Assembly (NCBI GenBank): GCA_023228995.1
Contig: JALOAD010000054.1
Location: forward strand, 1 to 22,130
Length of the DNA stretch: 22,130 nucleotides
From: Candidatus Muiribacterium halophilum
Lineage (GTDB): Bacteria > Muiribacteriota > Muiribacteriia > Muiribacteriales > Muiribacteriaceae
Direction of reading: 5' to 3'
Shown one piece after another: positions 17,266-22,130 of this stretch. How positions within the stretch are numbered: position 1 is the stretch's first letter; each line of letters begins with the position of its first letter. Under the pieces are notes generated by a model. That model was given only the letters and a program-made list of their open reading frames with translations, made no database searches and had not been told where the DNA came from. The translations under genes were made by a program, and so were the position numbers.

Positions 17266-18672
17266 ATGGAAAAAATTAAAAAAATGATAATTGATAAAAA
17301 AATTGATTTAGTTGATTTAAAGATTACTGATTTTGTTGGTAGAATGCATCATATTACAGTTCCTGCAAAAAATTTTAATGAATTTCTTATGGAAGATGGT
17401 ATTGGTTTTGATGCTTCAAATTACAAATTCGCTAAAGTGGAAAACAGTGATATGGTATTAAAACCTGATTTATCTTCAGGTTTTGTTGATGAATTTTATT
17501 CAGATAGAGTGCTTTCTTTTTTATGTGATAGTTATATTGCTGATTCAGGACTAAAAAATAATCTTGATCCTAGAAATATATGTAAAAATGTTATTGAACT
17601 TTTCAAAAAAAAGAATATAGCTGACGATATTATGCTTGGACCTGAGTTTGAATTTCATATTTTTGATGATGTAAAGTATGAATATTCTTCAGAAAGAGCT
17701 TTTTTTGAAGTTTTTTCAAAACAATCTAAAAAAAATTCAGGTAATTCTTTTTCAAATAAAGGTTATCATTTAAGTAGCCATGATGGTTATCATGCGTCAT
17801 TACCAAATGATACTTTTGCTGATATTAGAAATAAGATGACAATAGCTTTAGAAGAAATGGGAATTCCTATAAAATATAATCATCATGAGGTTGGCGGTGC
17901 AGGTCAAATGGAGATTGAAACTGATTTTATGGGTTTTTTAGAAGCTGCGGATAATACTCAGATTATTAAATATGTGATAAAAAATATTGCAAAACGAGAA
18001 GGAAAAACTGCTACTTTTATGCCAAAACCAATAGAAAACGAAGCTGGAAATGGATTTCATGTTCATATGTTTCCTGTAAAAGATGGTAAAAACATATTTG
18101 TTGATCAAAACGGTGTTTTTAATGAAATTTTTTATTATGCTATTGGTGGTATATTAAAAAATGTTAAAAGTCTTGTTGCAATTACAAATCCTAGTACTAA
18201 TTCTTATAAAAGACTAATTCCAGGTTTTGAAGCTCCAGTTAAGATCTTTTTTGGAAAAGCAAATCGTTCAGCAACTATAAGAGTTCCTGCTTATGTAAAA
18301 AAACCTGAAAAAATGAGGTTTGAATATAGAACAATGGATGCAATGTGCAATCCATATATGGCATTTTCTGCGATAGCGATGGCAATGTATGATGGTATAG
18401 TTAATAAAATTGATGCTAGAGAATGCGGGTTTGGTCCTTATGATATTAATATTTTTGCTCTTCCAGAAGAAGATATAAAAAATATTGATTCTTTACCAAC
18501 TAATTTTGATGCTGCTTTAAAACATTTAAAAGAAGATAATAGTTTTTTAACTAAGGAAAATATTTTTTCAAAAGTAATTATTGATAAATTCTTAGATATT
18601 AAGTATAAAGAAATAATGGAAGTTAATAAAAAGATTACTCCTTATGAGTATGTGACTTATTATGATTTTTAA
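17266..18672 (+). CDS. glnA: Type I glutamine synthetase, non-adenylylatable variant
   Basis: 468 residues, very close to E. coli GlnA. It would make glutamine from glutamate, ammonia and ATP as a cytoplasmic dodecamer. Visible motifs: MLGPEFEFHIFDD (metal-binding Glu), NHHEVGGAGQMEIET, GKTATFMPKPIENEAGNGFHVHM, NPSTNSYKRLIPGFEAPV, NRSATIRVP and FEYRTMD, covering the metal, glutamate and ATP ligands. Two differences stand out. The DGSS ammonium-site loop reads FDASNYKFA (D49, N52). The adenylylation motif NLYDLP reads NIFALP, with Phe397 where the modified Tyr would be, so adenylyltransferase control is unlikely. GGAGG precedes the ATG. It heads a same-strand run with carbamate kinase next. 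A GS-like enzyme with another amine substrate is possible but less likely. Confidence 0.9.
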   Translation: MEKIKKMIIDKKIDLVDLKITDFVGRMHHITVPAKNFNEFLMEDGIGFDASNYKFAKVENSDMVLKPDLSSGFVDEFYSDRVLSFLCDSYIADSGLKNNLDPRNICKNVIELFKKKNIADDIMLGPEFEFHIFDDVKYEYSSERAFFEVFSKQSKKNSGNSFSNKGYHLSSHDGYHASLPNDTFADIRNKMTIALEEMGIPIKYNHHEVGGAGQMEIETDFMGFLEAADNTQIIKYVIKNIAKREGKTATFMPKPIENEAGNGFHVHMFPVKDGKNIFVDQNGVFNEIFYYAIGGILKNVKSLVAITNPSTNSYKRLIPGFEAPVKIFFGKANRSATIRVPAYVKKPEKMRFEYRTMDAMCNPYMAFSAIAMAMYDGIVNKIDARECGFGPYDINIFALPEEDIKNIDSLPTNFDAALKHLKEDNSFLTKENIFSKVIIDKFLDIKYKEIMEVNKKITPYEYVTYYDF

Positions 18673-18723
18673 ATCAAAAGAAGTAAACTGAAAAGTTAAA
18701 TATAAATAACAAAAGAGGTTAAC

Positions 18724-19662
18724 ATGTCGAAAATAGCAGTTATAGCATTGGGTGGAAATAGTATTATTAAAGAAAAAGAAAAAGGAACTATTCAAGAACA
18801 GCTTATTAATTCAGATGATACAAACAAATGTCTAGTTGAACTTGTAAAAAAAGGTTATAATGTTATTATAACTCATGGAAATGGTCCGCAGGTTGGTAAT
18901 ATACTTCTTAGAAATGAAGCTGCAAATCAAATGTATGATGTTCCTGTTATGCCACTTGATATATGTGTTGCAGATTCGGAAGGTGGTATGGGTTATATGC
19001 TTCAGAGATCTATGTTTAATATTTTAAAAAAACAAGGCATTAAAAAGAATGTAGTTACTGTTGTTACACAAGTTGCAGTTTCAAAAGAAGATCCTGCTTT
19101 TAAAAATCCTTCAAAACCAGTTGGTCCTTTTTATGATTTGAAAAGAGCTGAACAGTTAAAAAGTGAAAAAGGTTGGGATATTAAAGAAGATCCAGGAAGA
19201 GGTTATAGAAGAGTTGTTCCTTCTCCAGTACCTGTTGAAATTATTGAAATAGAAAATATAAGAGAACTTGTTGAAGGTGGTAATATTGTTATAGCTGCTG
19301 GTGGCGGTGGTGTTCCTGTTTGTTTTAATTTGGATGGGACTTTAGAAGCTGTTGAAGCTGTTATTGACAAAGATCTTGCATCATCTCTTATGGCTAGAAA
19401 TCTTAATGCTGATCTTTTTATGATTCTTACAGGTGTTCCAAAAATAGCTGTTAATTTTAGAAAAGATAATGAAAAATGGCTTGATGAAATGACTGTTGAA
19501 CAAGCTGAAAAATATATTGCAGAAGGTCAATTTCCAGCAGGTTCAATGGGACCTAAGGTTAAAGCTGCGGTTGATTATGTGAAACATTGTGGCAGAGAAG
19601 TAGTAATAACTTCGCAGGAAGAATTAGGTAAAGAAAAATTTGGTACAGTTATCAAAAAATAA
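18724..19662 (+). CDS. arcC: Carbamate kinase
   Basis: 312 residues, the family length. The enzyme interconverts carbamoyl phosphate plus ADP with carbamate plus ATP. Motifs in order: ALGGNSI (8-14), ITHGNGPQVGN (49-59), CVADSEGGMGYML (81-93), NPSKPVGPFY (128-137), RVVPSPVP (163-170), AAGGGGVPV (191-199), AVIDKDLAS (212-220) and FPAGSMGPKVKAA (270-282). All catalytic and nucleotide-site motifs look intact. GAGG precedes the ATG. No arginine deiminase or ornithine carbamoyltransferase gene lies beside it; the neighbours are glnA, a degenerate ATPase-like gene and an ACT-domain gene. No terminator separates it from the following gene. Pathway assignment is open. Confidence 0.95.
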   Translation: MSKIAVIALGGNSIIKEKEKGTIQEQLINSDDTNKCLVELVKKGYNVIITHGNGPQVGNILLRNEAANQMYDVPVMPLDICVADSEGGMGYMLQRSMFNILKKQGIKKNVVTVVTQVAVSKEDPAFKNPSKPVGPFYDLKRAEQLKSEKGWDIKEDPGRGYRRVVPSPVPVEIIEIENIRELVEGGNIVIAAGGGGVPVCFNLDGTLEAVEAVIDKDLASSLMARNLNADLFMILTGVPKIAVNFRKDNEKWLDEMTVEQAEKYIAEGQFPAGSMGPKVKAAVDYVKHCGREVVITSQEELGKEKFGTVIKK

Positions 19663-19706
19663 ATAAGAGTTTTTTATATACTGTTTGGGAAATAAAGGGG
19701 TTTTAA

Positions 19707-21191
19707 ATGGCTGATAAAAATAATATTGAGGATCTTTTAAAAGATAATAAAGTTAATAAAAAAGATAGCGATGATGAACTTGCTATTCTTCGTATATTTA
19801 ATAGTGATGATAAAGATAATGATTCTATAATAATCGAAGAACCGGAAGTTAAAGAAGATATTGAACTTGTACTTGATGATGGTGAAAGTCTTTTTATTGA
19901 TGAAGAAGAAATTGTTGATGAAAAATTTAAATTAAATTTAAACGATAATGATATTTTATCTGATATTTCTCCTATAGAAAGTCCTGTTGAGGTTATGATT
20001 GAATCTAAAATTGAAAAAAATGATATTTTGGAAGAATTTTTAAAAAAAGAAAATCAACAGGGATTATCAGTTGAAGAAAAAAAGGAAATTGTTGAAGAAG
20101 ATGATGATGATTTTTATGTTAAATCTTATAAAGATGAAAGTAAAAATAAAGATATTCATAAAGTTAAAAATCTAATAGATTCGTTTCTTGAATTATTTAT
20201 TTCAAAGAATGGCAAAAGCTTTCATGTTTCAAGTAAAGGAGAGTTATTTTTTATTCTCAATCAAGGTAAAGTGGAAAAAGAGATTAATAAAGAATTTAAT
20301 TATAAATCGCTCAATTCATTTATTGATTATATTTGCTCGAGAGTTGAGATGGAAAGTCTTGATGAAAATGGAATTTTAAAAAAAATATATAATTATAGGA
20401 AAAAATCATTTAGATTTTACATGCTTAAAGATTATAAATCAATTTCGCTTTCTTTTGAATTTATTGAAGATATTTATGATAGTATATTTAAGATAACAGA
20501 AGATATTCCTTTTAATCTTATGTTTTCTCCATATAGAGGTGCTATTAATATTATTTCGGGATTTAAACCTGAATACGCACAGATGTTATGTTCTATTATT
20601 CTTGAAAAATATATTTCAGCTGAAAAAAATGTAATACTTCTTTATGAAGATGATAGTTTTGTTTATAATACTTCTTCTTTTAATTTTAGCAGTATAAGAC
20701 TTGATGATGATAGAAAACATGTAATGAACTCTGTTGTTGAAATCGATAGTATTATTATTATTTATGCATCAGTTAAAGATAAATTTATTAAAAAAGCTTT
20801 AGAACTTGCTTATTCAGGCAAAAATGTATTTTTCATTACAGCAGGTAAAAATTCTTGTGGTGATATTATTGAATTTTTCTTGTATAATATTATAGATGTT
20901 GATAAAAGAAGAATTTTTTCAAAATACATTAATTCTGTAGTTTCTCTGGGATTGATGAAAAAAGGTGCAAATGTTATATTACCAGTATATGATTTTTTGT
21001 ATATTGATAGGAAATTGAAAAGAAATCTTTTTGAAAGCAAGATGGATGTGTTTTTTAGAGGTATTAATGAGGATTCAGGAGATAAAATAATAAGATTTGA
21101 TAAAGTTTTAAACAATTATGTTCAAAAAAATCTTATTAAAACAGTGGAAGCTGAGGATTTTGTTAGGTCGTTTTCTTGGACAATAGAATAG
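19707..21191 (+). CDS. Acidic protein with a degenerate PilT-like ATPase fold (predicted pseudo-ATPase)
   Basis: 494 residues. Residues 1-140 are strongly acidic (runs of D and E with K, N and I) and probably disordered. Residues about 150-255 resemble the N-terminal domain of PilT-type retraction ATPases (SFHVSSKGELFFILNQGK, later SFRFYMLKDYKSISLSF). Residues about 268-490 follow the PilT ATPase core in order. SPYRGAINIISG aligns with the strand before Walker A, but the P-loop itself reads FKPEYAQ, so Lys is replaced by Ala291 and Ser/Thr by Gln292. DSIIIIYASVKD sits where Walker B (DVILVGEMRD) would be, with Ser355 for the Glu. ALELAYSGKNVFFITAGKNS matches the AL..A.tG.lVf.TlHT.S block without its His. 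VSLGLMKKG fits the later QxL region. AAAGGGG precedes the ATG. The relation is by eye; a partner or regulator of a real secretion or pilus ATPase is possible. Confidence 0.55.
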   Translation: MADKNNIEDLLKDNKVNKKDSDDELAILRIFNSDDKDNDSIIIEEPEVKEDIELVLDDGESLFIDEEEIVDEKFKLNLNDNDILSDISPIESPVEVMIESKIEKNDILEEFLKKENQQGLSVEEKKEIVEEDDDDFYVKSYKDESKNKDIHKVKNLIDSFLELFISKNGKSFHVSSKGELFFILNQGKVEKEINKEFNYKSLNSFIDYICSRVEMESLDENGILKKIYNYRKKSFRFYMLKDYKSISLSFEFIEDIYDSIFKITEDIPFNLMFSPYRGAINIISGFKPEYAQMLCSIILEKYISAEKNVILLYEDDSFVYNTSSFNFSSIRLDDDRKHVMNSVVEIDSIIIIYASVKDKFIKKALELAYSGKNVFFITAGKNSCGDIIEFFLYNIIDVDKRRIFSKYINSVVSLGLMKKGANVILPVYDFLYIDRKLKRNLFESKMDVFFRGINEDSGDKIIRFDKVLNNYVQKNLIKTVEAEDFVRSFSWTIE

Positions 21192-21219
21192 AAGAGAATA
21201 GAGTAAAGGAGAATTAATT

Positions 21220-21729
21220 ATGCTGATTAAACAGTTAGTTGTAGAAGTAAAAAACAAGGTAGGGGAACTACATAATATAGTTTCAATACTTTCAAAATTT
21301 AACATTGATATGAAAGCTTTGCTTTCAAATACTGAGCTTACAGATTCTGGAGTTGTGAATAAAATTAGAATGATTGTTATGAACAATGAACTTGCAGTTT
21401 CTGTACTTGAAAATGAAGGGTATAAAGCTTATCTTGAAAATGTTGTAATAGTTGATGTTACTGATGCTACAGGTAGTTTTACTCCAATTCTCAAAGTGTT
21501 AAAAGATAATAAACTCAATATTGCTTATGTTTATACTTTTCTTACACATGTAGAAAATAAAGCTCTTGCAGTATTTAATTTTGATAATAATGAAAAAGCT
21601 CTTAAAGTATTGAAAGATAATCAATTTACTATTGTAACTAATAATACAATAAAAAGCAGATATGGAAATTCTGAATTGTTTGAAGAAAGGAATATTAGAG
21701 AATATCTTTCTACAATAATTACGCCATAA
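21220..21729 (+). CDS. Tandem ACT-domain protein
   Basis: 169 residues with two ACT domains (about 3-68 and 76-140). The first begins IKQLVVEVKNKVGELHNIVS, followed by ILSKFNIDMKALLS, the typical strand-Gly-helix pattern. The second runs from VVIVDVTDATGSFTPILKVL to LKVLKDNQFTIV, with NIAYVYTFL in the middle. Stand-alone tandem ACT proteins usually bind amino acids. The domain suggests a sensor of nitrogen or amino-acid state, in keeping with glnA and arcC nearby, but the ligand is unknown. About 30 residues follow the second domain. AAAGGAG precedes the ATG, 28 bases after the PilT-like gene. Confidence 0.85.
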   Translation: MLIKQLVVEVKNKVGELHNIVSILSKFNIDMKALLSNTELTDSGVVNKIRMIVMNNELAVSVLENEGYKAYLENVVIVDVTDATGSFTPILKVLKDNKLNIAYVYTFLTHVENKALAVFNFDNNEKALKVLKDNQFTIVTNNTIKSRYGNSELFEERNIREYLSTIITP

Positions 21730-21732
21730 TAC

Positions 21733-21761
21733 TTGACAAAATATAAAAAAAAGGTTACCTT
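21733..21761 (+). promoter_or_regulatory. Promoter for tRNA-Gln
   Basis: TTGACA (21733-21738) is followed after 17 bases by TACCTT (21756-21761). Transcription would start around 21767-21769, just before the tRNA. The -35 box starts four bases after the ACT gene stop. The region also holds an AAAAAGG-TTA-CCTTTTT dyad that could serve as a weak terminator for the upstream gene. Confidence 0.55.
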
Positions 21762-21775
21762 TTTAATCGTTAAGC

Positions 21776-21849
21776 TGGGATATCGTCTAATGGCAGGACT
21801 GCTGACTCTGGATCAGCCAATGGTGGTTCAAATCCATCTATCCCAGCCA
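21776..21849 (+). tRNA. tRNA-Gln (anticodon CTG)
   Basis: A 74-base cloverleaf with encoded CCA. Acceptor TGGGATA (21776-21782) pairs with TATCCCA (21839-21845), with the U-A first pair typical of bacterial tRNA-Gln. The anticodon stem is GCTGA/TCAGC (21801-21805 and 21813-21817), with loop CTCTGGA and anticodon CTG at 21808-21810. The T arm is GGTGG/CCATC around TTCAAAT. G21846 is the discriminator and CCA is 21847-21849. The CTG species reads CAG; a TTG isoacceptor is expected elsewhere. Confidence 0.95.
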
Positions 21850-22130
21850 TTATTTTTTTATTCGTTTCATAAAAAATATTCTACCATCTGAATCAAGAGA
21901 TTTTTCCATATATGTTGAATAAGGAAAATTTTTAATTTTATGAACCCAAGTATGTGAGGAATATGGGTTGTAAAATTTTTCATAATCTTCTTTTATTACA
22001 GTTAACATATATGGGCAAAAATCAGTTGCGAATATAAATTCACCGTTGGTTTTAAGGAGTTTATATATAAATTTCATAAGTTCGTAAGTAACTGTTCTTC
22101 TTTTTCTGTGTCTTTTTTTAAACCATGGGT
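21850..22130 (-). CDS. trmB: tRNA (guanine-N7-)-methyltransferase, C-terminal part (partial)
   Basis: The minus-strand frame is open from the window edge to a TAA at 21850-21852. It contains PWFKKRHRKRR, the TrmB motif (usually DPWPKKRHHKRR), then YKLLKTNGEFIFATDFCPY, matching the LKPGGxLxxATDxxxY block that contributes to SAM and tRNA binding. TrmB makes m7G46 in tRNA variable loops. The SAM-binding N-terminal half lies beyond the window. The ATG at 22075-22077 is internal, not the start, since the family motif continues upstream. The stop codon directly abuts the CCA end of the convergent tRNA-Gln. Confidence 0.88.
   Translation of the reverse strand, partial: PWFKKRHRKRRTVTYELMKFIYKLLKTNGEFIFATDFCPYMLTVIKEDYEKFYNPYSSHTWVHKIKNFPYSTYMEKSLDSDGRIFFMKRIKK

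Noticed and set aside
21774-21850. tRNA beginning at GCTGGGA two bases earlier
   Set aside because: It would use part of the CCA end in the acceptor stem. Starting at 21776 gives a standard 7-bp acceptor, discriminator G and intact CCA.
22075-22077. ATG at 22077 as the true start of the minus-strand gene
   Set aside because: The TrmB motif PWFKKRHRKRR lies upstream in the same frame up to the window edge, so the gene continues beyond the window.

Overview
The window is a visibly A+T-rich stretch of a bacterial chromosome (AGA-dominated arginine codons, tandem Shine-Dalgarno-led genes). It carries the transcription-translation cluster: end of tuf, rpmG, tRNA-Trp, secE, nusG, rplK, rplA, rplJ, rplL, rpoB, rpoC. 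This order is ancestral in bacteria, so it does not identify the phylum. Several features point to a deep-branching, probably uncultured lineage: a 1513-residue RpoB and a 2242-residue RpoC with large insertions, no rpsL-rpsG-fusA block after rpoC, and unusual flanking genes. I do not assign a phylum.

Layout. 1-1162: tuf end, rpmG, tRNA-Trp, secE, nusG. 1192-2489: rplK-rplA with its own promoter, which overlaps a terminator-like hairpin, and a probable L1-binding site between the two genes. 2490-3654: an L10 leader with an attenuator-type terminator, rplJ, rplL and a strong terminator. 3694-15120: an independent promoter (TTGACT, 17-base spacer, TATAAT), rpoB, rpoC and a terminator. 15130-17025: a possibly leaderless TPR-protein gene overlapping a yraN-type gene. 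17036-17214: a short element with imperfect inverted ends, heptamer repeats and a REP-like hairpin. 17266-21729: a same-strand run of a type I glutamine synthetase with Phe at the adenylylation position, a carbamate kinase, an acidic protein resembling a PilT-type ATPase without catalytic residues, and a tandem ACT-domain protein. 21776-21849: tRNA-Gln(CTG). 21850-22130: 3' part of trmB on the minus strand.

The most striking object is RpoC. Its trigger loop is interrupted by about 950 residues built largely of repeated lipoyl-like units (sandwich-barrel-hybrid type) mixed with a second short module. The second module also recurs elsewhere in RpoC and in RpoB. RpoB additionally has a five-cysteine insertion near its N terminus and an unrecognised insertion of about 165 residues near its C terminus. 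The catalytic motifs of both subunits are intact and both frames are open throughout, so this looks like a working polymerase with an unusually large lineage-specific superstructure.

Logic of the cluster: secE, nusG and the ribosomal-protein genes appear to be controlled by RNA elements bound by their own products, while the polymerase genes are separated by a terminator and given their own promoter.
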